Of a DNA stretch of 7,306 bases, positions 1-5,773 are shown piece by piece. The translations under genes and the position numbers were made by a program. The stretch is from CAZXCQ01 sp964639275 (GTDB taxonomy: Bacteria > Desulfobacterota > DSM-4660 > Desulfatiglandales > Desulfatiglandaceae): assembly GCA_964639275.1 (NCBI GenBank), contig CAZXCQ010000306.1, positions 1 through 7,306 of the forward strand, written 5' to 3'. Position 1 is the first letter of the stretch. Each line of letters opens with the position of its first letter. The notes beneath the pieces were generated by a model. That model made no database searches. It was not told the origin of the DNA and saw only the letters and a list, made by a program, of their open reading frames with translations.

Positions 1-304
1 GGTCCTGGTTGAGGTCTTCCTCAAACACCAAAGTGACGGTCCGCTTATCCGGGCTGAGCCCCACCTCCCTGATCCTGAGCTTTATATCAGGGTCCGGTTC
101 TTCATAGACCGTATAGTTGCTGGTGTCTTTGGCCCATCCCTCGTCAACCGGCCCGGCAAAGGTAATGATAATCCGATTGGTGTCTTTGATAGCCGTCTTT
201 TTGACAAAACTGTGTTACTTTCCTCAAGCGCTTAGAAATAAGATGCATATCAGGAGCATTGGGCCTAAGGCGATAGCGAGGTATCTGCGCGTCTCCATCT
301 TCAT
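1..304 (-). pseudogene. Interrupted gene for an exported Ig-like domain protein (partial)
   Basis: An ATG at 304 lies 6 bases after the rnfE stop, with a purine-rich AGAAGG about 11 bases upstream. It opens a 26-codon frame that looks like a signal peptide or membrane anchor: a basic start (MKMETRR), then a hydrophobic run ending LLICILFLSA. A TGA (224-226) and then a TAA (215-217) follow in the same frame. After them that frame stays open for about 71 codons to the window edge and reads as real protein, with segments such as KDTNRIIITFAGPVDEGWA, SNYTVYEE and SPDKRTVTLVFEEDL. This pattern (a Thr/Ile-rich strand, 'F..PVDE', 'NYTV', then 'S.D.RTVTL.F') resembles bacterial Ig-like domains of the SbsA/Big type. 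I see no plausible start codon between the stops and the Ig-like segment. Either the gene is broken by mutation or sequence error, or the two parts are separate. It is probably in the rnf transcription unit. The 3' end lies outside the window. Confidence 0.5.
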
Positions 305-310
305 GGCGCT

Positions 311-928
311 TTAGCCCTTCTTTCTCCGATTAAAAACCAGCTCTATATAGTTGAACAGGGCCATCATAAACCCCACGCAAAAGAAACCGGCGGCCGGCAG
401 GACAAAAAAGAGGAGCGGCCGGAATCCCAGGACATCGTACCCGAAAATGGTGCCCATGCCCAGCAGTTCCCTGACGAAACCCAGTGCCATCATGCCAAAC
501 ATAAACCCGAGTCCCATCCCCAGGCCGTCCCAAAAAGAGGAGTTTACCGAATTCTTGCAGGCAAAGGTCTCCAGGCGCATGGTGATTATGGCAAAGGCCA
601 CAATCAGCTTGACAAAGATCCCCATCTGCTTATAGGCCACCGGGACGTAAGCCGCCAGGACCAGGTCAATGACGGTAACCCAGGTGGCGATCGTCAGGGT
701 ATAGGTGGGGATCCGGATGCGGGGGTGGATGTAGTCCTTGATGGCGGCAATGGTGCAACTGGAAAAGACCTGCACGAAGAGGACGGCTACCCCGAGCAGG
801 AGGCCATTCATGACGGTGGTGCTGATCCCGACGGCCGGGCACATGGAGAGGGCAAGACGAAAGATCGGGTTTTCGTTCAATATGCCGTTAAAGAATAGCT
901 GGGGATTTGTCTTTGTGGTCGCGGGCAA
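311..928 (-). CDS. rnfE: Rnf electron transport complex subunit RnfE (divergent)
   Basis: This is an integral membrane subunit of the Rnf complex, about 205 residues, the usual family length. In the family RnfE pairs with RnfA as an inverted membrane pair that holds a [2Fe-2S] cluster inside the membrane. Family signatures seen are NGILNENPIF near residue 14, MCPAVGISTT (29-38), the hydrophilic loop DYIHPRIRIP (65-74), WDGLGMGLG (133-141) and VRELLGMGTIFG (152-163). The start is a TTG at 928, chosen because a strong purine-rich site (GAGGGGGAAGAGA) lies directly upstream and the next ATG would remove conserved sequence. The gene begins 14 bases after the rnfG stop. Oddity: Cys30 is present, but the second expected ligand position (the Cys of the usual NCIIxGRAEAFA segment) aligns with Ala113, and a Cys appears at 124 instead. 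The family assignment is firm; whether the cluster is retained is open. Confidence 0.88.
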   Translation of the reverse strand: MPATTKTNPQLFFNGILNENPIFRLALSMCPAVGISTTVMNGLLLGVAVLFVQVFSSCTIAAIKDYIHPRIRIPTYTLTIATWVTVIDLVLAAYVPVAYKQMGIFVKLIVAFAIITMRLETFACKNSVNSSFWDGLGMGLGFMFGMMALGFVRELLGMGTIFGYDVLGFRPLLFFVLPAAGFFCVGFMMALFNYIELVFNRRKKG

Positions 929-942
929 TCTCTTCCCCCTCG

Positions 943-1851
943 CTAAAAGGCCACCGGGACGTGCTGGCGTTCAATGATATTATCCAGGATGTTGATCCGA
1001 TAGGCAAACCTGTTGATCATATTCTTTACGCCGTCGGTCACGGCCTTGCTGGAGATGGTTGCGCCGGTAAGGGCGTAGATATCCCGGTCCTGATACTTGG
1101 TCCTGATGCTATCGACTACCCCTTTGGATAAGGGTTCTCCCTTATCGGATTCCAGATATCTCTTATATTCTTCCGGGAGGGGCTCCTTGGTGACCGTCAG
1201 CGTCTTGACCTTTTCAAAGGACTTTCCCTTAAACTGGTTCTTGAAATAGTCCTGTTCGATCTCTCCTCCCAGACCGGGGTCTTCTTCATGTTCGGTGATA
1301 TCCAGACCGATGATGGTAAAGGTGGGATCCAGGGCCAACATGACGTGGATAAAGGTCTTAAACCCCGGGAACTCCCCGGGCAGGAGATAGGCCAGGCGCC
1401 TGTCTCCCAGCTTGGCAATGATCGTGGAGTCGACATAGAAAAATTTCTTGGGGGGTCTTAACACGGAACTCAGCGCGGCCTTGCGCTCCGGGGGTTCAGA
1501 GACCGCCTCAGGTGAAATATCCAGTCGTTTTCGGTCAACAAATTGCCCGGAAAGATCAATGATCACCAGCTCATAGGCCTCCTTGCCGTCTGCCCCCACG
1601 GGCACCATATAGCCCAGGGTCTTTGTCTCGCCCTCTTCAATGATGTAGCGATAGATGGCGTAGAATCTCAGGTCGGATGGGGCAGGATTGGCCTTGCCGT
1701 ATCCCAGCAGTCCGAGCATGGTCTCCTGGATATTGAGCTGCTCATTGTGCCTCTTTGCCTTGTCGGTGATGGTAAAGACCGAACCCATTACCAGGGCCGC
1801 GATCAGACACGAGATGGTGAGGGCAAAGGTTATCCGGATGACTTCTCTCAT
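943..1851 (-). CDS. rnfG: Rnf electron transport complex subunit RnfG (flavoprotein, enlarged)
   Basis: RnfG is a membrane-anchored, outward-facing flavoprotein of Rnf that carries FMN bound covalently through a threonine. The product is 302 residues. One N-terminal membrane segment spans about residues 5-27, followed by a large soluble part. The FMN-binding domain is marked by HEEDPGLGGEIE (188-199), equivalent to the usual HxETPGLG, and by ALTGATISS (260-268); within TGATISS, Thr265 is the expected FMN-linked residue. The start is the ATG at 1851, which overlaps the rnfD stop as ATGA and has AAGG about 9 bases upstream. The frame continues 15 codons further upstream, but that extension lies within rnfD. 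The protein is roughly 100 residues longer than common RnfG (about 200). The extra part, residues about 60-150, contains a segment (79-112) whose pattern resembles 153-185 of the FMN domain. Translational coupling to rnfD is likely. Confidence 0.93.
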   Translation of the reverse strand: MREVIRITFALTISCLIAALVMGSVFTITDKAKRHNEQLNIQETMLGLLGYGKANPAPSDLRFYAIYRYIIEEGETKTLGYMVPVGADGKEAYELVIIDLSGQFVDRKRLDISPEAVSEPPERKAALSSVLRPPKKFFYVDSTIIAKLGDRRLAYLLPGEFPGFKTFIHVMLALDPTFTIIGLDITEHEEDPGLGGEIEQDYFKNQFKGKSFEKVKTLTVTKEPLPEEYKRYLESDKGEPLSKGVVDSIRTKYQDRDIYALTGATISSKAVTDGVKNMINRFAYRINILDNIIERQHVPVAF

Positions 1852-2924
1852 TTGACAGCACCTTTTTCCGGGGCAAAACGCCTGGGGCGAAACCAACCCT
1901 CGAGGGCCGGACTGAGCGGATTCATGAGCAATATGGCATAACAGATCCCTTCCGGATACCCCCCCTTGAGGCGGATAAGGACGGTCAGGGCACCGATCCC
2001 TGCCCCGAAAATGAGCTTGCCCCCAGGCCGGCTCGGCGAGGTCACATAATCGGTGGCCATAAAAAACGCCCCGAGCATGACCCCACCTGAGAGAACGGCG
2101 AGCAGGGGACTGCCCGTAAACAATCTCTCCCCGCCAAATACCCAGGTGAGGAGCGCAATGGTTGCGATGATCGATACCGGGATATGCCAGGTGATATATC
2201 GCTTATAAAGGAGGTAGAGACCCCCGATTACGAGCAGGAGCGCGGAAGTCTCCCCAATACACCCCGGCCGCCACCCGACAAAGAAGTTGCCATAGATGGT
2301 AGACATGGAGCCAAATTTTTCAATCACGGCCTGGATACCATAATGCTTGAGCACATACAGGGGGGTGGCCGTTGAGATCGCATCGACCCCGGGCCCCATA
2401 TACTTGAAGATGGAGACGTCCCGGATGGGGGGGAGCCAGGCAGACGTCATGGCCACGGGGAATGTGGCAACCAGGAAGGCCCTGCCGATCAGGGCGGGGT
2501 TGAATATATTTGATCCGAGTCCGCCCAGGAGGTGTTTGGCCACGTAGATGGCCATGACGGCCCCCAGCACGGGTATCCAATAGGGGACCCCGGGCGGGAT
2601 GATGTAGGCCAAGAGGAGCCCTGTTATGACGGCGCTTCCGTCCCGGATTGTGACAGGGCGATGCAAGAGCCTCTGGGTGACGGCCTCGGTGGCCACACAG
2701 GCCCCCACGCTTACCGCTGTGATGATAAGGGTCTGGAAGCCAAAGACAAAGACCGAGAGAACGAGGGGCGGGATAAGACAGCCCACAACGGTCCACATGA
2801 TCCTTTCAACCGACTCCCTGCTCTTTATGTGGGGAGATATAGAGACGGTCCATAACGGGGCTTCGCTCAGAGGAAGCGGGCTTTCATTTGCTTGTTCCTT
2901 GATGGCGTCAGTCCTCCATAGCAC
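1848..2924 (-). CDS. rnfD: Rnf electron transport complex subunit RnfD (membrane flavoprotein)
   Basis: RnfD is a multi-span membrane subunit with covalently bound FMN that forms part of the electron and ion path with RnfA, RnfE and RnfG. The product is 358 residues, normal for the family. Conserved segments are AKHLLGGLGSNIFNPA (129-144), the flavinylation motif STATPL with Thr187 as the predicted FMN-linked residue, GWRPGCIGETSALLL (217-231), and TDYVTSPSRPGGKL near 291-304. Many hydrophobic helices follow an approximately 40-residue soluble N-terminus. The start used here is GTG at 2924, which shares one base with the rnfC TAG stop (TAGTG) and has AAGG 10 bases upstream. The frame is open upstream into rnfC, but those codons belong to rnfC. 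No in-frame ATG precedes the first membrane helix. A strong GGAGG lies just inside the gene, ahead of an ATC codon, so a start about ten codons later at a rare initiator is a weak alternative. Confidence 0.92.
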   Translation of the reverse strand: MLWRTDAIKEQANESPLPLSEAPLWTVSISPHIKSRESVERIMWTVVGCLIPPLVLSVFVFGFQTLIITAVSVGACVATEAVTQRLLHRPVTIRDGSAVITGLLLAYIIPPGVPYWIPVLGAVMAIYVAKHLLGGLGSNIFNPALIGRAFLVATFPVAMTSAWLPPIRDVSIFKYMGPGVDAISTATPLYVLKHYGIQAVIEKFGSMSTIYGNFFVGWRPGCIGETSALLLVIGGLYLLYKRYITWHIPVSIIATIALLTWVFGGERLFTGSPLLAVLSGGVMLGAFFMATDYVTSPSRPGGKLIFGAGIGALTVLIRLKGGYPEGICYAILLMNPLSPALEGWFRPRRFAPEKGAVK

Positions 2925-4246
2925 TATTTCTTGACCTTCATCTTGGCCAGGCGAATAAACTGGACCAGTGGCCGTTTGGCCGGGCAGGTGTAGGCGCAAC
3001 AGCCGCATTCAAAACACTCAAAAAGACCAAACCGCGATGTCTCTTCGGCACGCCCCGCCTCCACATAGATGCCGATCTCATTGGGAGAGAGTCCCATGGG
3101 GCAGGCATCCAGGCACCATCCGCAACGGATACACTGACCATGGGGATGGGTGTCGATTTCATCATCTGTCAAGAAAATAACGCCGGATGTGGTCTTGATG
3201 ATCGGGATATCCAGCGTGGGTATGGCAAACCCCATCATGGGACCGCCCATCACCACCTTGGCCAGTTCAGGCCTTGTCCCGCCCAGGAACGATACGATAT
3301 CCAAGAGCCGGGTCCCAATCCGGACCAACAGGTTGGCCGGCCTTGCAATGCCCCGGCCCGATATGGTCACGACCTTTTCGTAAAGGGGCTTTCCCAGGAC
3401 CACGGCATCATAGATGGCCCGGGCAGTACCCACATTCTGGACAATTACCCCCACATCAAAGGGCAGTCCAAACCCCGGGACACGTCTGCCGGTGATACTT
3501 TCAATAAGCTGCTTTTCCGACCCCTGGGGATATTTGACCTTTAGGGGATCGATGGATATGCGAAAACCGTTGGAAGAGACCTGAGCCGAGACCCTTTTCA
3601 TCTCCGCTATGGCGTCCGCCTTGTTTGCCTCTATTCCGATCCGGCATTCCCTTATGCCAAGGACAGTCAGGATGATCTTGGCCCCTTCGATGACCTCTTG
3701 AGCCTGTTCCAGCATCAGACGATGGTCGGTGGTGAGATAGGGTTCGCACTCGGCCCCGTTGAGGACGAGGGTGTCCACCCTGGCCTCGGGCGGCGGGGAG
3801 AGCTTTACATGGGTGGGAAAACCGGCCCCCCCGATTCCGACAATCCCGGCGCCCTTGATCCTCCCGAGGAGGTCTTCTCTTGAGAGGCCTGTCCAGCTGG
3901 AGCGGGGATTCACCCGGGGCCTGGCCTCCGGGTCGGTCTCAATAACAATGGATGGGGAACTGACCGATACAGGGTGGGCAGAGGCGGCGATGTTTTTTAT
4001 CTTTCCCGAAACGCTCGCATGGATACTCGCCCCAAGGCCTGCCTTCACCTCTCCGATCAGGTCCCCTTCCGTGACCTGATCCTTTTTCTTGACCAGGGGT
4101 TCACAGGGTGCACCAAAGTGCTGGCTCAGGAGGATTTCCACCTCCTGGGGGATCGGGAGCGTTTCAATGGGCAGGTGCTCGGTGAGTTCCTTTGATTCGC
4201 GGGGGTGTACACCCCCCTTCGGAAATGTCAGCAATGCTTCGCTCAT
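2924..4246 (-). CDS. rnfC: Rnf electron transport complex subunit RnfC (NADH/FMN, 2x[4Fe-4S])
   Basis: RnfC is the peripheral cytoplasmic subunit that exchanges electrons with NAD(H), related to the FMN-binding subunit of complex I. The product is 440 residues, a full-length compact form without the long Ala/Lys-rich tail of E. coli RsxC. In order it shows FPKGGVHP (8-15); a lipoyl-like domain near 45-90; the nucleotide/FMN motif GIGGAGFPTHVK (137-148); GAECEPYLTTDHRLM (164-178); KYPQGSEKQL (238-247); and two ferredoxin motifs, Cys372/375/378/382 (CIRCGWCLDACP) and Cys411/414/417/421 (CFECGCCAYTCP). All eight cluster ligands are present. The ATG at 4246 gives the normal family N-terminus, but I see no clear Shine-Dalgarno sequence before it. 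It lies 79 bases after ribF, with a probable promoter of its own in the gap, and heads the rnfCDGE run. Confidence 0.97.
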   Translation of the reverse strand: MSEALLTFPKGGVHPRESKELTEHLPIETLPIPQEVEILLSQHFGAPCEPLVKKKDQVTEGDLIGEVKAGLGASIHASVSGKIKNIAASAHPVSVSSPSIVIETDPEARPRVNPRSSWTGLSREDLLGRIKGAGIVGIGGAGFPTHVKLSPPPEARVDTLVLNGAECEPYLTTDHRLMLEQAQEVIEGAKIILTVLGIRECRIGIEANKADAIAEMKRVSAQVSSNGFRISIDPLKVKYPQGSEKQLIESITGRRVPGFGLPFDVGVIVQNVGTARAIYDAVVLGKPLYEKVVTISGRGIARPANLLVRIGTRLLDIVSFLGGTRPELAKVVMGGPMMGFAIPTLDIPIIKTTSGVIFLTDDEIDTHPHGQCIRCGWCLDACPMGLSPNEIGIYVEAGRAEETSRFGLFECFECGCCAYTCPAKRPLVQFIRLAKMKVKK

Positions 4247-4302
4247 TTCGTAGATAAGGGCTGGGGCAGTATTTCGGCATCAGATTGAGTTTGGGCCAAT
4301 CA

Positions 4303-4329
4303 ATAATAAAGACACCCGGCCAATGTCAA
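4303..4329 (-). promoter_or_regulatory. Probable sigma-70-type promoter for rnfC
   Basis: On the minus strand a perfect -35 box TTGACA (4324-4329) overlaps the ribF stop codon and is followed after 15 bases by TATTAT (4303-4308), five of six matches to TATAAT. Transcription would start near 4296, giving a leader of about 50 bases before the rnfC ATG. The spacer is shorter than the usual 17, the same length as in the tRNA-Leu promoter of this window. It would let rnf be expressed independently of ribF, while read-through from ribF remains possible because I see no terminator in the gap. Confidence 0.5.
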
Positions 4330-5258
4330 GACATTTCTCTGAACAGTTCCCTTGCCCGTACAATGTCCTGACCGATCTGCTCTGCCAGCTCCTTTGGTGA
4401 GCCAAATGTCTTTTCGTCCCTCAGCCGCTCGATAAAATCCAGCATGATGGTCTTGCCAAGGAGGTCTCTTGAGAGATCCAGGATATGGGTCTCCACGGAA
4501 AAGACCCCCTCTCCGAAGGTGGGGTTGTATCCGATATTGGTCAGGCCGTAATAGGTTTGGTCATCAATATGGACCTTCACGGCATAGACCCCCCTTTTGG
4601 GTATCAATTCGTCAACAAGATCGAGGTTGGCGGTGGAGAAACCGAGAAGCCTGTCCCCCCTGTTCTTCCCCCTGACCACGGTGCCGCTGACCTGGTAGTC
4701 CCTGCCGAGTAACTCCTTTGCCTCTTTGAGGTTTCCATCCCGGATCATATTCCGGATCGAGGTGCTGGAGACCAGGGTATGGTTGATACGGACCGGGTCC
4801 ATGACATGCACCTCAAAACCGAGGTGGTTTCCCATCTCTTTCAACAGCTCAATGTTTCCCTCCCGGCCGCGTCCGAAGGTATAGTCATACCCCACCACGA
4901 GCTCCTTGATCCCGATCTTGTCAAGCAGGATATCCTTGACAAAGTCCCTGGCAGAGATGGCGGCAAATTCCCTTGTAAAAGGGATACAAAAGATGACGTC
5001 AATCCCGGTCTCCTCTATGAGCCTCAATTTCTGGCGCGTTGGGGTGATCAGCGGGGGGCCGTTCCCTTCCATCATCACCTTTATGGGATGAGGCTCAAAG
5101 GTCATGACGGCCGATTGGCCCTTTATGCTCCTGGCCCGCTCCTTTACCTTATCAAAAAGGGCCAGGTGACCCTTGTGCATTCCGTCAAAATTGCCGATGG
5201 TCAAGACAGGGTTTGTAAGCGGTTCTCCCAATTGGTCTAGGTCAGATATAAAGGTCAT
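4326..5258 (-). CDS. ribF: Bifunctional riboflavin kinase / FAD synthetase RibF
   Basis: This cytoplasmic enzyme phosphorylates riboflavin to FMN and adenylylates FMN to FAD, using ATP for both. Its 310 residues match the usual length of the two-domain form. The N-terminal nucleotidyltransferase (FAD synthetase) domain shows GNFDGMHKGH (22-31, the HxGH-like nucleotide motif), TFEPHP (53-58), GYDYTFGRGREG (123-134) and STSIR (165-169). The C-terminal riboflavin kinase domain shows GTVVRGKNRGDRLLGFSTA (192-210), PKRGVYAV (220-227), NIGYNPTFG (241-249) and ETHILDL (256-262). The ATG at 5258 is chosen because a TGA lies two codons upstream in the same frame. An AGGAGA site (5271-5276) lies 12 bases before it, slightly far. 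The rnf genes lie directly downstream on the same strand, and their products need FMN and, for covalent attachment, FAD. A long structured leader lies upstream, without a recognisable FMN riboswitch. Confidence 0.97.
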   Translation of the reverse strand: MTFISDLDQLGEPLTNPVLTIGNFDGMHKGHLALFDKVKERARSIKGQSAVMTFEPHPIKVMMEGNGPPLITPTRQKLRLIEETGIDVIFCIPFTREFAAISARDFVKDILLDKIGIKELVVGYDYTFGRGREGNIELLKEMGNHLGFEVHVMDPVRINHTLVSSTSIRNMIRDGNLKEAKELLGRDYQVSGTVVRGKNRGDRLLGFSTANLDLVDELIPKRGVYAVKVHIDDQTYYGLTNIGYNPTFGEGVFSVETHILDLSRDLLGKTIMLDFIERLRDEKTFGSPKELAEQIGQDIVRARELFREMS

Positions 5259-5313
5259 GGGTCAATCAATTCTCCTGGGACATTGCTCAACAGCGGTAGA
5301 AATTGGAAAACAC

Positions 5314-5362
5314 CCGGATCGTTTGTCGTGGGTACCCCCGTCGGCTTTCCGGACCGATCCGG
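5314..5362 (-). promoter_or_regulatory. Inverted repeat in the ribF leader region
   Basis: CCGGATCG (5314-5321) and CGATCCGG (5355-5362) are perfect 8-base inverted repeats separated by 33 bases. The right arm can instead pair locally, since 5349-5362 reads CCGGA-CCGA-TCCGG, a 5-bp stem with a 4-base loop. The two pairings exclude each other. If the ribF transcript starts upstream of 5362, its leader could switch between them; alternatively, the repeats could be a DNA-binding site. The role is unproven and chance GC-rich pairing is possible. Confidence 0.3.
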
Positions 5363-5381
5363 TAGATATTTTGGCCCATAA

Positions 5382-5411
5382 ATTGTACCGAACAGCCCGT
5401 AACGATTTCAG
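5382..5411 (-). promoter_or_regulatory. Weak candidate promoter for ribF
   Basis: On the minus strand TACAAT (5382-5387) is a good -10 match, with CTGAAA (5406-5411) as a poor -35 box 18 bases upstream. A transcript from here would have a leader of roughly 115 bases containing the 5314-5362 inverted repeat. It is the best candidate I see for ribF, but the -35 is weak. Confidence 0.3.
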
Positions 5412-5418
5412 ACACCCA

Positions 5419-5438
5419 AAAGGCCAAAATGGGCCTTT
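5419..5438. repeat. Short inverted repeat between divergent ribF and tRNA-Leu promoters
   Basis: AAAGGCC (5419-5425) and GGCCTTT (5432-5438) form a perfect 7-base inverted repeat around a 6-base centre. It ends 13 bases before the tRNA promoter -35 box and lies upstream of the candidate ribF promoter. It could be a regulator-binding site. No T-run follows on either strand that would make it a good terminator. Confidence 0.35.
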
Positions 5439-5451
5439 ACAGAATACGGGG

Positions 5452-5478
5452 TTGACAATATCTTTGCGGTAATATAAT
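5452..5478 (+). promoter_or_regulatory. Promoter of tRNA-Leu
   Basis: A consensus -35 TTGACA (5452-5457) and a consensus -10 TATAAT (5473-5478) are separated by 15 bases. Transcription would begin near 5485, about 27 bases before the mature tRNA end. Both boxes match perfectly and the position fits the tRNA, so the call is fairly secure despite the short spacer. Confidence 0.8.
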
Positions 5479-5511
5479 CTTTCAGATCAAATAGATCAAC
5501 CCCATTTGCCA

Positions 5512-5598
5512 GCCGAAGTGGCGGAACTGGTAGACGCGCTAGGTTCAGGGTCTAGTGGGCGCAGGCCTGTGGGGGTTCGAGTCCCCCCTTCGGCACCA
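5512..5598 (+). tRNA. tRNA-Leu (anticodon CAG)
   Basis: The 87-base gene folds as a class II tRNA. The acceptor stem is GCCGAAG paired with CTTCGGC, followed by A and an encoded CCA end. The D-arm is GCG...GCG around the usual GAACTGGTAGAC loop. The anticodon stem is CTAGG/TCTAG around the loop TTCAGGG, giving anticodon CAG, which reads CUG. A long variable arm, typical of leucine tRNAs, precedes a T-arm GGGGG-TTCGAGT-CCCCC. It is transcribed divergently from ribF from its own consensus promoter and ends at a hairpin terminator. Confidence 0.97.
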
Positions 5599-5610
5599 CG
5601 ATGATTGAAA

Positions 5611-5641
5611 GGGGTTGGCCCAACAGGGCCGACCCCATTTT
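5611..5641 (+). terminator. Rho-independent terminator after tRNA-Leu
   Basis: GGGGTTGGCCC (5611-5621) pairs with GGGCCGACCCC (5626-5636) in an 11-bp stem with one G-T wobble and an AACA loop, followed by ATTTT. It begins 12 bases after the tRNA CCA end. On the minus strand the stem is followed only by TTTC, so it may also act weakly on transcripts of the convergent TPR gene. The rest of the gap to 5773 shows no gene or other clear signal. Confidence 0.8.
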
Positions 5642-5773
5642 CGTGGCATCATCCTGGCCACAGGGTCTCCCTCTCAAGACCTGGTTTGCCCTCACCCAGA
5701 ACTCATTGATCCCCTGTGCGTCCCCTATCTACTTATATTTCTGCTCCTATTCGTTGAAAAGGGACATTATGGC

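Noticed and set aside
224..226. Selenocysteine at the in-frame TGA of the Ig-like gene.
   Set aside because: A TAA follows three codons later in the same frame, so decoding the TGA alone would not restore the protein.
2320..2796. A 158-codon minus-strand frame inside rnfD.
   Set aside because: It is an Arg/Pro/Gly-rich out-of-frame shadow of the well-conserved rnfD sequence.
4201..4217. Perfect palindrome GGGGGTGTACACCCCC near the start of rnfC, resembling an operator.
   Set aside because: It lies in codons for the conserved GGVHP motif of RnfC, so protein conservation explains it.
5259..5400. FMN riboswitch (RFN element) upstream of ribF.
   Set aside because: The conserved RFN blocks, such as the GGGGCAGGGTGAAATTCCC-type core, are not present.
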